DNA from: G963668655 sp963668655
Lineage (GTDB): Bacteria; Myxococcota_A; SURF-8
Assembly (NCBI GenBank): GCA_963668655.2
Contig: CAXXPQ010000001.1
Span: forward strand, 186,001 to 250,000
Direction of reading: 5' to 3'
DNA length: 64,000 bases
Position numbers and translations under genes: made by a program. This document shows, piece after piece, positions 57,107 through 64,000 of this stretch (position 1 is its first letter; each line of letters begins with the position of its first letter). A model generated the notes under the pieces. That model had not been told where the DNA came from and ran no database searches. It saw only the letters and a list, made by a program, of their open reading frames with translations.

Positions 57107-59368
57107 TCACGGAATGAGCTGGAGATAGCGGGCCACGATCTTCTTCAAGGGCTGCGAGGGAAACATGACCGTCACCTTGGCGTCCGCGCCCGAGCCCGCC
57201 ACCGCCACGGCCTTGCCCACGCCGTAGGTGGGATGGTAGACCTTGGAGCCCGGCTGGATGCCGGAGACGGGCTCGCCCGTATCGACGTCGAAGGCGGGTT
57301 CGTACTCCGGCTCCTCCGGCGGGGTCTCGTCGGTGTAATCCCGGTCGAAATCGAAGTCCGGTTCGGCCGCTCGTCTCGGCGTTTCGGCGGCGAACGTCCG
57401 CCCCGAAAACGCGGGCTTCGCGGAGCGGGCGAAGAAGCCCCGGTCGTCGATGCGCGCGGGGTCGATGTCGTTTAAAAAGCGGCTGGGCAGGTTGGCGCGC
57501 GTGGAGCCGAAAAGCATGCGCGTGCGCGCCAGCGTCATGTACAGCTTCCGTCGGGCGCGGGTGATGCCCACGTAGGCCAGCCGCCGTTCCTCCTCCATGT
57601 CGATGTCCTGGTCGTAGGACAGCGAGTGCGGAAAAAGCTGCTCCTCCATGCCCACCATGAAAACCACGGGAAATTCCAGCCCCTTGGCGCTGTGAACGGT
57701 CATGAGCGCCACGCGGTCCTTCTCCTCGTCGAAGCCGTCGATGTCGCTGACCAGCGCCGTGCGCTCCAGAAAGGTTTCCAGGGAGGCGTCCTCGCCCATC
57801 ATGCGCACGAACTCCGCCGCCTCGTTGACGAGTTCCGCCAGGTTGGCCAGACGCTCTTCGGCGGCCTCCAGGCCCTCGCTCTCCAGCCACTGGCGATAGC
57901 CGGTCTTCTCGATCACCTCGAAAAGCAGTTCGTTCAGCGGCAGGCGTTCGGACAACCCGCGCAACTCCTTCAGCAGGCGGCTGAACGCCTTGATCTTTTC
58001 CAGCGGTCCCTTCGACAGCCGTTTTTCCATGATGGCCGTCTCCATGCCTTCCTGGAGGCAGGCGTTTCTTTCGGCGGCGACCTGGCGCAGCTTGGCCACC
58101 GTGGCTGCGCCGATCCCCCGGGGCGGCGTGTTGACGATGCGCAGAAGGTTTACCTCGTCCCGGCGGTTGGCCAGCACGCGCAGGTAGGCCAGGGCGTCCT
58201 TGACCTCCTTGCGTTCGTAGAAACGCAGGCCGCCGATGATGGTATAGGGAATGCCCATGGCCACGAGCTGTTTCTCCAGCACGCGGGACTGGGCGTTGGT
58301 GCGGTAGAAGACGGCGAAGTCCTTGTAGGTCAGTTCCCGCCGCTCGGCTTCCGCGTCGATCTCGTCCACCACGAACTGCGCCTCCCGGGTCTCCGTCTCG
58401 GCGGCGTACACCGTGATGCGCTCGCCCCGGCCCAGGTCGGTCCAGAGTTTCTTTTCCTTGCGGTCGGCGTTTTTCCTGATGACGTCGTGGGCCGCGTCCA
58501 GGATGCGGCCGGTGGAGCGGTAGTTCTGCTCCAGGCGCACCACGCGGGCCTTGGGATAATCCTTCTCGAACGAGCGGATGTTGGAGATGTCCGCGCCCCG
58601 CCAGCGATAAATCGACTGATCGTCGTCGCCCACCACGCAGATGTTGTGGTGCTCCCGGGTCAGAAGCCTGAGAAGCGTATACTGGGCCTTGTTCGTGTCC
58701 TGATATTCGTCCACCAGGATGTGTCGCCACATGCGATTCTGAATCCGGCGGATCTCCTCGTCCTTCTGCAACAGGCGCACGCTCAGGTTCAGCAGATCGT
58801 CGAAATCCAGGGCGCTGGCGATCTTCAGCCGCCGCTGGTATTCCTCGTAGACGCGCACGGCCACGCTCTCGAAGACGTTGAAACCGGCCGGAGGCACCTC
58901 GCGGGGTTCCAGCATGTCCAGCTTGTAGCGCCCGATGGCGTGCAGAAGCGCCGAGGGCTTGAAGCGGTCGGTGGCGATGTTCAGATCCTTGACCACGGCC
59001 TTGACGAGTGCGAGCTGATCGGCGGAATCGTAGATGGAAAAGGACGTGGAATAGCCGATGCGGTCGATGAAACGCCGCAGAAAACGGGCGCAGATGGAAT
59101 GAAACGTGCCGAGCTGCACGTGGGAACCGGACGGATCCAGAAGGGTTTCCACGCGCTCGCGCATCTCCTGGGCGGCCTTGTTGGTGAAGGTCACCGCCAG
59201 AATGGCCTGGGGCGGCACGTGGCGGCGGTCGATGAGATGGGCGATACGGTGGGTGATGACCCGGGTTTTCCCGCTGCCCGCGCCGGCCAGGATGAGCAGC
59301 GGACCCTCGCCGTGCTCCACGGCCTCGCGCTGGGGGGGATTGAGATGATCGAGAAGCGAATCGGACAT
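57107..59368 (-). CDS. ATP-dependent DNA helicase (PcrA/UvrD family)
   Basis: 753 residues from the ATG at 59368, which follows GGAGGAGG. It is a superfamily 1A 3'-5' helicase for repair and replication. Motifs in order: LNPPQREAVEH (Q), AGAGSGKTR (I), VTFTNKAAQEMRERV (Ia), HILVDEYQDTN (II), CVVGDDDQSIYRWRGAD (III), VRLEQNYRST (IV), MTVHSAKGLEFPVVF (V) and AYVGITRARRKLYMT (VI). The C-terminus ends with a PcrA-type Tudor-like domain (GSKVYHPTYGVGKAVAV). PcrA/UvrD cannot be separated further here. Longer upstream frames are rejected because the promoter at 59400 and ribosome binding site fit the chosen start. Confidence 0.97.
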   Translation of the reverse strand: MSDSLLDHLNPPQREAVEHGEGPLLILAGAGSGKTRVITHRIAHLIDRRHVPPQAILAVTFTNKAAQEMRERVETLLDPSGSHVQLGTFHSICARFLRRFIDRIGYSTSFSIYDSADQLALVKAVVKDLNIATDRFKPSALLHAIGRYKLDMLEPREVPPAGFNVFESVAVRVYEEYQRRLKIASALDFDDLLNLSVRLLQKDEEIRRIQNRMWRHILVDEYQDTNKAQYTLLRLLTREHHNICVVGDDDQSIYRWRGADISNIRSFEKDYPKARVVRLEQNYRSTGRILDAAHDVIRKNADRKEKKLWTDLGRGERITVYAAETETREAQFVVDEIDAEAERRELTYKDFAVFYRTNAQSRVLEKQLVAMGIPYTIIGGLRFYERKEVKDALAYLRVLANRRDEVNLLRIVNTPPRGIGAATVAKLRQVAAERNACLQEGMETAIMEKRLSKGPLEKIKAFSRLLKELRGLSERLPLNELLFEVIEKTGYRQWLESEGLEAAEERLANLAELVNEAAEFVRMMGEDASLETFLERTALVSDIDGFDEEKDRVALMTVHSAKGLEFPVVFMVGMEEQLFPHSLSYDQDIDMEEERRLAYVGITRARRKLYMTLARTRMLFGSTRANLPSRFLNDIDPARIDDRGFFARSAKPAFSGRTFAAETPRRAAEPDFDFDRDYTDETPPEEPEYEPAFDVDTGEPVSGIQPGSKVYHPTYGVGKAVAVAGSGADAKVTVMFPSQPLKKIVARYLQLIP

Positions 59369-59399
59369 GCGGACCTCCTCCGGGATGAAAATCGCCCTT

Positions 59400-59428
59400 C
59401 TTTTATCGGATTTGCGGAGAAAGATCAA
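59400..59428 (-). promoter_or_regulatory. Predicted promoter of the helicase gene
   Basis: On the minus strand, TTGATC and TAAAAG are separated by 17 bases, 31 bases before the start codon. It is nearly identical in form to the promoter at 3887. No LexA-like operator was noticed. Confidence 0.55.
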
Positions 59429-59486
59429 GGGCGGGAGCCCAAGCGCGGAACTTTCGTTCGGCGGCCGGTCGTTTTCGTGCTCGCCC

Positions 59487-59515
59487 TGGACTTTTCCGTC
59501 CGTTGCCCCTAGAAT
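59487..59515 (+). promoter_or_regulatory. Predicted promoter of the flavodoxin-ferredoxin gene
   Basis: TGGACT and TAGAAT are separated by 17 bases, 42 bases before the start codon. Confidence 0.55.
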
Positions 59516-59557
59516 ACACCGGAAACGGTACGAAACGGCATTCAAGGAGAAGAGCCC

Positions 59558-60364
59558 ATGAACGTACGGTCGTTGAAACTCGCCTGTTTTTCCCCAACCG
59601 GAACATCGAAAACGATCGTTCAAGGCATCGCGCGGGGAATCGATCCCGACACCGTGGAGGAGCTGGACATCACGATGCCCGAAGCGAGGAAACGGCCGCT
59701 GAAGGCGTCGGAATCCGATCTGCTCGTCGTCGCGGTCCCCGTCTACATGGGGAGAGTTCCCGCGCTTCTGGGCGAATGGCTGCATGCCGTGGAAGCCCGG
59801 AACACCCCGACCGTGTGCGTCGTCGTGTACGGAAACCGGGCTTACGAAAACGCGCTATTGGAACTGAAGGATATCCTGAAGGAACGCGGATGCCTTCCGA
59901 TCGCCGGCGCGGCGTTCATCGGCGAACATTCCTTTTCCTGTCCCGAGCTGCCGACCGCCGAGGGCCGTCCCGATGCCGATGACCTGGATCGCGCCGAATC
60001 GTTCGGGCGTGCGATAGGCGAAAAGCTTCGCTCCGTTCCCTCCGTGGCGCACATTCCGGAGATCTCCGTTCCCGGCGAACGTCCTTACGGGGGAATCACG
60101 GAACTGTGGAGCGTCGATTTCATCGCCGTCGGCGATGCCTGCACGCAATGCGGCGTTTGCGCGGACGGTTGCCCGGTCGGCGCGATCGATCCGGAAAACA
60201 GCCGCCGGATCGACAAGGAAGCGTGCATCACCTGCTGCGCCTGCATCAAGAACTGCCCGCAGGGCGCGCGGACGATGAAACCCGGCCCCGTCGAAGACGC
60301 CCGGATCCGCGCGAATCGGCTCTTCGGGGGAGAGATGCGAAAGGCGCCGGAGCTTTTCGTCTAA
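59558..60364 (+). CDS. EFR1-type flavodoxin-ferredoxin fusion protein
   Basis: 268 residues. The N-terminal half is flavodoxin-like with the FMN phosphate loop FSPTGTSKTI and VVAVPVYMGRVPALLGEWL, followed by VVYGNRAYENALLELKD. The C-terminal part holds two 4Fe-4S ferredoxin motifs: CTQCGVCADGCPVGAI and CITCCACIKNCPQGA. This is the domain order of EFR1-family proteins found in anaerobes, which likely pass electrons between ferredoxin-type and flavin partners; the partners are unknown. The protein is soluble. It is a single gene divergent from the helicase and has its own promoter. Confidence 0.92.
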   Translation: MNVRSLKLACFSPTGTSKTIVQGIARGIDPDTVEELDITMPEARKRPLKASESDLLVVAVPVYMGRVPALLGEWLHAVEARNTPTVCVVVYGNRAYENALLELKDILKERGCLPIAGAAFIGEHSFSCPELPTAEGRPDADDLDRAESFGRAIGEKLRSVPSVAHIPEISVPGERPYGGITELWSVDFIAVGDACTQCGVCADGCPVGAIDPENSRRIDKEACITCCACIKNCPQGARTMKPGPVEDARIRANRLFGGEMRKAPELFV

Positions 60365-60409
60365 AGCCCGCCCGAACGATGCCCGAACGCTCCTAAGCCG
60401 CGATTTTCC

Positions 60410-60438
60410 TTGACTATTCCATCCCGCTCTGCTAGCGT
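60410..60438 (+). promoter_or_regulatory. Predicted promoter of the lipoprotein-OmpA pair
   Basis: TTGACT and TAGCGT are separated by 17 bases with TGC before the -10 box, the same form as the tRNA-Gly promoter. It lies 51 bases before the TTG start. Confidence 0.6.
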
Positions 60439-60489
60439 TTCGATTGTTATTTATGTCATTTCACGGTTTTGGGAAATGGAGGTCGGTTT

Positions 60490-60852
60490 TTGCGTGGCCA
60501 CCTGATTCTCGCGCTGTTCACCTTGCTGGCGTTGTTTTCCGCCTCCTGCGGGCCGGGAAAAACCACCATGCTCTACCTGGATGTGGAAAAAACGCTGAAA
60601 CAGGCCAGGGACAATCACGCCGATCGCAAGGTGGATTCGGTGTATTACTATTACGCCGCCGGGGAATACCTGCGCAAATGCAAGCAGGAACACGGCTATT
60701 CCCGCTTTCTGGCTTCCGAGCGATACGGGTTGAAGGCCAAGAGTTTGGCGCGCAAGGCCGTGGAAACCTCGGAGAAGGAGAGCGCGGAATACGTCGAACC
60801 CGACCTCAAATCCTTTAAAAAGACCAAGAAGAACAAGCAGAAAGACCAATAG
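60490..60852 (+). CDS. Small lipoprotein, partner of the OmpA-family gene
   Basis: 120 residues from a TTG at 60490, seven bases after TGGAGG; an in-frame TTG at 60469 lacks such a site. The lipobox is ALFSASC. The mature part is helical with VDSVYYYYAAGEYLRKCKQEHGYSRF and a basic C-terminus (SFKKTKKNKQKDQ). Its size and position before a TSP3-OmpA gene resemble small periplasmic helical lipoproteins (DUF4398-like), though I cannot confirm the family. It may tether or support the OmpA protein. They are 90 bases apart on the same strand and share a promoter. Confidence 0.75.
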   Translation: MRGHLILALFTLLALFSASCGPGKTTMLYLDVEKTLKQARDNHADRKVDSVYYYYAAGEYLRKCKQEHGYSRFLASERYGLKAKSLARKAVETSEKESAEYVEPDLKSFKKTKKNKQKDQ

Positions 60853-60942
60853 CGACAAACCCCGGGGAGATCTCGCGGAAGGTTCGACCGCCGCCCAGAC
60901 GCCCCGGACACGGGCCAAACCAGGAAAGGGACTCCGGTCGGC

Positions 60943-62061
60943 ATGCAAAAAAACGCCATCTTCCAAGCCACCTCGGGAGCCGTTTTGCTCGCGTTGTTTC
61001 TTGCCCTCGCCCTGGCCGTCGCCGGTTGCGCCGCCAAGGAGAAAATGATCCGCGAGGCCAACGCGCTCAAAGTGAAAACCGAGGAAATCCGCGCCAAGCA
61101 GAAGGCCGTGGCGGAGATGGGAGGGCCGATCTGCGGGCTGAAGGAACTGGCCATCGCCGAATCCAACCGCGACTTCATCCTGATGGAAATCGAAAAGGGC
61201 GACAACGCCCGCATGCGCGAGCACCTGCAGAAAGCCAAGGTCAATATCAATCTGGCCATGGCCAAGGCCGAGGCCTGCGAACCGCCCGACCGCGACCGGG
61301 ACGGCATTCTGGACAGCAAGGACCAGTGCCCGGACGATCCGGAGGACAAGGACGATTTCGAGGACGAGGACGGCTGTCCCGATCCCGACAACGACCAGGA
61401 CGGTCTTCCGGACGTGGAGGACAAATGCCCGGACGATCCGGAGGACAAGGACGACTTCCAGGACGAGGACGGCTGTCCCGATCCCGACAACGACGAGGAC
61501 AGCATCCTGGACGAGGACGACAAGTGCCCGCTGGATCCGGAAGATCTGGACGATTTCGAGGACAAGAACGGCTGTCCCGATCCAGACAACGACCAGGACG
61601 GCATCTTCGACGTGAACGACAAGTGCCCGAACAAGCCCGAAACCTTCAACGGCATCGACGACGAGGACGGCTGCCCGGACGAAAGCAAGTACAACCTCAT
61701 CAACGTCACGGATTCCTATATCGAACTGAAACAGAAGATCTTCTTCGCCACCGGAAAGGCCCGCATCCTGTCCAAGTCCTTCCCGCTGCTGAACGAAGTG
61801 GGCATGGCGCTTCGGGACAATCCGAAGTTCCGCATCGAGATCAGCGGGCACACCGATTCCGTGGGCGGCGAAGCCTATAACCAGAAACTCTCCGAGGCCC
61901 GCGCCAAGAGCGTCCGCGAATACCTCGTCAAGAAGGGCGGCATCCAGGAATCGCGCCTGGAAGCGGTGGGATACGGAGAAAGCAAGCCCATCGATACCAA
62001 CCGGACCAAGGCGGGCAAGGCCAGAAACCGCCGGGTGGAATTCAAGATCATCGGAAAGTAA
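60943..62061 (+). CDS. OmpA-family lipoprotein with thrombospondin type 3 repeats
   Basis: 372 residues. The signal ends with the lipobox AVAGC. A helical domain (about residues 28-105, KMIREANALKVKTEEIRAKQKAV) is DUF4398-like. Four to five calcium-binding TSP3-type repeats follow, each with DRDRDGILDSKDQCPDDPED-like acidic loops and a Cys-Pro. The C-terminal OmpA domain has FFATGKARILSKS, ISGHTDSVGG and AYNQKLSEARAKSVREYL, with the Asp and Arg that bind diaminopimelate in peptidoglycan. It probably links the outer membrane to the cell wall. It lies downstream of a small lipoprotein gene and upstream of a terminator. No porin barrel is present. Confidence 0.93.
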   Translation: MQKNAIFQATSGAVLLALFLALALAVAGCAAKEKMIREANALKVKTEEIRAKQKAVAEMGGPICGLKELAIAESNRDFILMEIEKGDNARMREHLQKAKVNINLAMAKAEACEPPDRDRDGILDSKDQCPDDPEDKDDFEDEDGCPDPDNDQDGLPDVEDKCPDDPEDKDDFQDEDGCPDPDNDEDSILDEDDKCPLDPEDLDDFEDKNGCPDPDNDQDGIFDVNDKCPNKPETFNGIDDEDGCPDESKYNLINVTDSYIELKQKIFFATGKARILSKSFPLLNEVGMALRDNPKFRIEISGHTDSVGGEAYNQKLSEARAKSVREYLVKKGGIQESRLEAVGYGESKPIDTNRTKAGKARNRRVEFKIIGK

Positions 62062-62140
62062 TCCGTCAGCTCCTCCCTTTTCCGATCGACCGGTCGCCGT
62101 TCCGATACGAAGAAGCTTTTTGTGAATTCGACGCCATGAC

Positions 62141-62159
62141 CGCCCCTCCGAGGGGCGGC
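62141..62159 (+). terminator. Hairpin terminator after the OmpA-family gene
   Basis: CCGCCCCT-CCG-AGGGGCGG, an 8-bp perfect stem, 79 bases after the stop codon, followed by a short T-containing tail (CTTGT). Confidence 0.6.
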
Positions 62160-62280
62160 TTGTCGCCAAGCCCGAGGACCGTTATTATCTCTTTCCAAAC
62201 CCGGTTTTTGTGGTAGACTCGGCGGGCCCGGTCGGACAACCCGCATTTTACGCGGCTATCGGAGTGGAAACCGAGACGAT

Positions 62281-62700
62281 ATGCGGAAACGAAGCCTTAA
62301 CATGTCCACGTACCTAAGCACCGCCGCCGTGTTGGCGATGGTGTTGCGGACGACGCTCCTGACGCTGCACTTCGTTTCCCTGCCCCACGCCCTCGATCCG
62401 CATACCGGCCATTTCGTTCATCTGCATGAACACGCCGACGAGGAATCCGGCCGGCACGAACCTCCCGAGGCGCGGCCCGAGCCGGGCATATGGACGGCTT
62501 CGCATTCCTGCCTCGACAGCGGCGTCCATGACTGTCCGTACAACCATTTTCTGCATCAGCCTTCCAGCCAGAGTCTTTGCCAGACCGGCGCGCTCGGAAT
62601 TCTGCCGCCCTTCTTGGAACCCGGCCTTCCGGATGGGTTCCCTCCTTTCATTCGTGAGGATCTTCACCTGCTGGCCCCGATGAATTCGCCTCCCGCGTAA
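62281..62700 (+). CDS. Small His-rich exported or membrane-anchored protein
   Basis: 139 residues from the ATG at 62281 (MRKRSLNM); an ATG at 62302 is possible. A hydrophobic N-terminal segment (STAAVLAMVLRTTLLTL) suggests a signal anchor. The segment FVSLPHALDPHTGHFVHLHEHADE is dense in histidine, and more histidines and four cysteines follow (HSCLDSGVHDCPYNHF). Such small His-rich proteins often sit beside metal-uptake or metal-storage genes; zinc or copper binding is likely but the metal is not determined. A weak promoter-like TAGACT lies at 62214-62219 without a good -35 box, which may suggest activator- or repressor-controlled transcription. The next gene also encodes a His-rich lipoprotein. 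Confidence 0.7.
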   Translation: MRKRSLNMSTYLSTAAVLAMVLRTTLLTLHFVSLPHALDPHTGHFVHLHEHADEESGRHEPPEARPEPGIWTASHSCLDSGVHDCPYNHFLHQPSSQSLCQTGALGILPPFLEPGLPDGFPPFIREDLHLLAPMNSPPA

Positions 62701-63033
62701 CGCCTTGATCCATCAACGATCCGGCGGTTTTTGAAGCGGTTCCCGCTCGCTTTCAGCGATGGCAAAGGCGCATGGTCCGAGCGCCGCCCGGAGGGCGGTT
62801 TATCGAGGGACGCCTCGCCCGTGGTTCGAGCCGATCTTGCTTCGCGCAATCATTCGTCGCGATGGGCCGACCCTTCGCTGAAACCATTGAACCCACCCGG
62901 CGGACCGTTGAAGGAAACGACAGCGGATCGATGAAGCGGCCTGCGCTTCCATCGAGTGCTTCCGTCCGTCCGGGGACAGACGCGTCCGATCGGGCGGCGA
63001 CGGATATCGAACACCCACACAACGGAGAAACCC
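62701..63033 (+). other. Non-coding stretch between the His-rich genes
   Basis: 333 bases. A CCGCCC-GGA-GGGCGG hairpin lies at 62784-62798 followed by TTTATC and may weakly terminate the first gene. I found no clear promoter, no Zur- or Fur-box I could defend, and no convincing small gene. Confidence 0.5.
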
Positions 63034-64000
63034 ATGAATTCATACAAAGTCGGCTTGCTGTTTTTCATATCGATTCTTTTCGCCCTTTCGTTATGGGCCT
63101 GCGACGGCGGCGACGGCGACGCGGATCCGGACGGGGACAGCGACGGCGATACGGAGGAAGGAACCTGGGACGGCGTCTGCACGGATGAACGCGACGGCTG
63201 GGAAAAGTGCGAAAACAACCGCATTCAATGGTGCCACGTTCTGGAAGGCATGGACCCGCATTTCCACGAAGGCTCTAACTGCGAAGCACTGGGCCTGACC
63301 TGCGTGGAGCATGCTCGCGAGCATGACGATCACACTCATTACGAAGCGTTCTGCGTGGACGAATCCATGATCTGCGAGGCGGGAACGTTCGCCTGCGTGG
63401 ACAATACCGCCCAAAACTGCATCGACGGCGTTATGGCGCTGGAACCCTGCGGAACGAAGCACTGTCACGAGGAAGCCGCCGAAGCGGTCTGCGAACAGGA
63501 AGGCGAAGAGGTTTGCGGCGGGCATGGCCACATGGACGGCGACACATGCCATTGCGACGAGAACTACGAACTCGATCCCGACGATCCGGCGAACTGCATC
63601 GCCGTGCTCTCCTTCCCGGAGATGGCCTGCCGGACCTTCGCGGATGAAAAGGACGACATCCCGACGGACCATCGTCTCGACGCCACGGATACGAAACCGG
63701 GTCCGCATGCGCATCTGGATGAGGTGATGGAGGCGCATCTTCTGGCCGCCAACGCCTCGAATTACGTGCATTTCCCGGTTCTGGAAACCGGCGAGTACGT
63801 GATGTTCCTGGACACGGCGGGCGTGGTCGTGACGTTTTACGACAAGGACGGCGAGGAAGTTCCCTTCACCAACCCCGGGCCCAACGGGATGTGTTCGGAC
63901 GCCCTCACGGATCATTTCCACATCTCCGCCACCTACACCGGCGACGGGGAAAATCCCGTGCCGACCATCGTGGAATTTCATGTGGAGGCGGATGCCGCGG
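63034..64000 (+). CDS. His-rich lipoprotein with DGD spacer, C-terminus beyond window edge
   Basis: At least 322 residues, open to the end of the window. The ATG at 63034 follows GGAGAAA. The lipobox is LSLWAC, then a short DGD spacer, then a domain with many cysteines (CTDERDGWEKC, HVLEGMD) and dense histidines: DPHFHEGS, HAREHDDHTHY, TKHCHEE, GGHGHMDGDTCHCDE and PGPHAHLDEVMEAH. The pattern points to metal binding outside the inner membrane, in line with the preceding His-rich protein. Beta-rich sequence begins near the end (NYVHFPVLETGEYVMFLD), but the domain is cut off. A metal transporter or receptor gene may follow beyond the window; this is inference. Confidence 0.85.
   Translation, partial: MNSYKVGLLFFISILFALSLWACDGGDGDADPDGDSDGDTEEGTWDGVCTDERDGWEKCENNRIQWCHVLEGMDPHFHEGSNCEALGLTCVEHAREHDDHTHYEAFCVDESMICEAGTFACVDNTAQNCIDGVMALEPCGTKHCHEEAAEAVCEQEGEEVCGGHGHMDGDTCHCDENYELDPDDPANCIAVLSFPEMACRTFADEKDDIPTDHRLDATDTKPGPHAHLDEVMEAHLLAANASNYVHFPVLETGEYVMFLDTAGVVVTFYDKDGEEVPFTNPGPNGMCSDALTDHFHISATYTGDGENPVPTIVEFHVEADAA

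Noticed and set aside
56653..57117. Small gene in the gap before the helicase
   Set aside because: No ribosome binding site, no codon bias like neighbours and no recognisable motif; the end overlaps the helicase 3' end.
62772..63188. Open frame overlapping the start of the last lipoprotein
   Set aside because: It lacks a ribosome binding site and overlaps a clear lipoprotein signal in another frame.

Overview
The window is a high-GC bacterial chromosome segment with short intergenic gaps and no sign of plasmid or phage functions. Its signature is a set of exported proteins carrying Asp-Gly-Asp (DGD) spacers. In the lipoproteins the spacer lies near the lipidated cysteine. In three other proteins it lies just before a C-terminal tail made of glycines plus cysteine, a hydrophobic helix and an Arg cluster, which resembles MYXO-CTERM-type sorting tails. 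With the Pil-Chp-like chemosensory operon and several low-oxygen/Fe-S proteins (DsrP/NrfD-like, DUF3786, C_GCAxxG_C_C, flavodoxin-ferredoxin), this points to a Myxococcota or related deltaproteobacterial lineage, perhaps anaerobic. That placement is inference; no rRNA or ribosomal protein gene is present.

Layout. 1-10.6 kb: radical SAM protein (cut by the window edge), GH92 mannosidase lipoprotein, TerB-like protein, an unknown secreted protein, acetate kinase and a penicillin-acylase-family lipoprotein. 10.7-16.8 kb: class V aminotransferase, tRNA-Gly(CCC), and clpP-clpX-lon. 16.9-25.0 kb: a chemosensory operon on the minus strand (receiver, CheW, MCP, multi-Hpt CheA hybrid, ArsR regulator), then mreB on the plus strand. 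25.0-28.9 kb: a TetR-linked minus-strand cluster of a DsrP-like membrane protein and three Cys-rich proteins, with two copies of one operator. 29.0-34.0 kb: a tight five-gene envelope operon (FAD oxidoreductase, GT2, polysaccharide deacetylase, PlsC-like acyltransferase, SDR). 34.2-36.7 kb: HD-GYP and HDOD signalling genes and a thioesterase.

37.0-45.0 kb: GH36-like lipoprotein, an AT-rich foreign-looking methyltransferase, queC-queE, and a GH10-like protein with eight 14-residue repeats. 45.1-55.3 kb: MntP, a PKD-repeat lipoprotein, a 1720-residue PKD-type surface protein, a TrmH-type methyltransferase and a secreted metallophosphoesterase. 55.6-64.0 kb: HELSH metallopeptidase-like protein, PcrA/UvrD helicase, EFR1 flavodoxin-ferredoxin, a small lipoprotein plus TSP3-OmpA protein, and two His-rich proteins, the last running off the window.

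Functionally the window combines housekeeping proteolysis, queuosine-precursor synthesis and cell shape with a large exported set for glycan, amide and phosphoester hydrolysis tethered to the surface. Many genes have a sigma-70-like promoter of the form TTGnnn, 17 bp, TAnnnn (often TAG), which helped fix start codons. Non-ATG starts with good ribosome binding sites occur at several genes (GTG at 23802, 30983 and 31959; TTG at 39924 and 60490).
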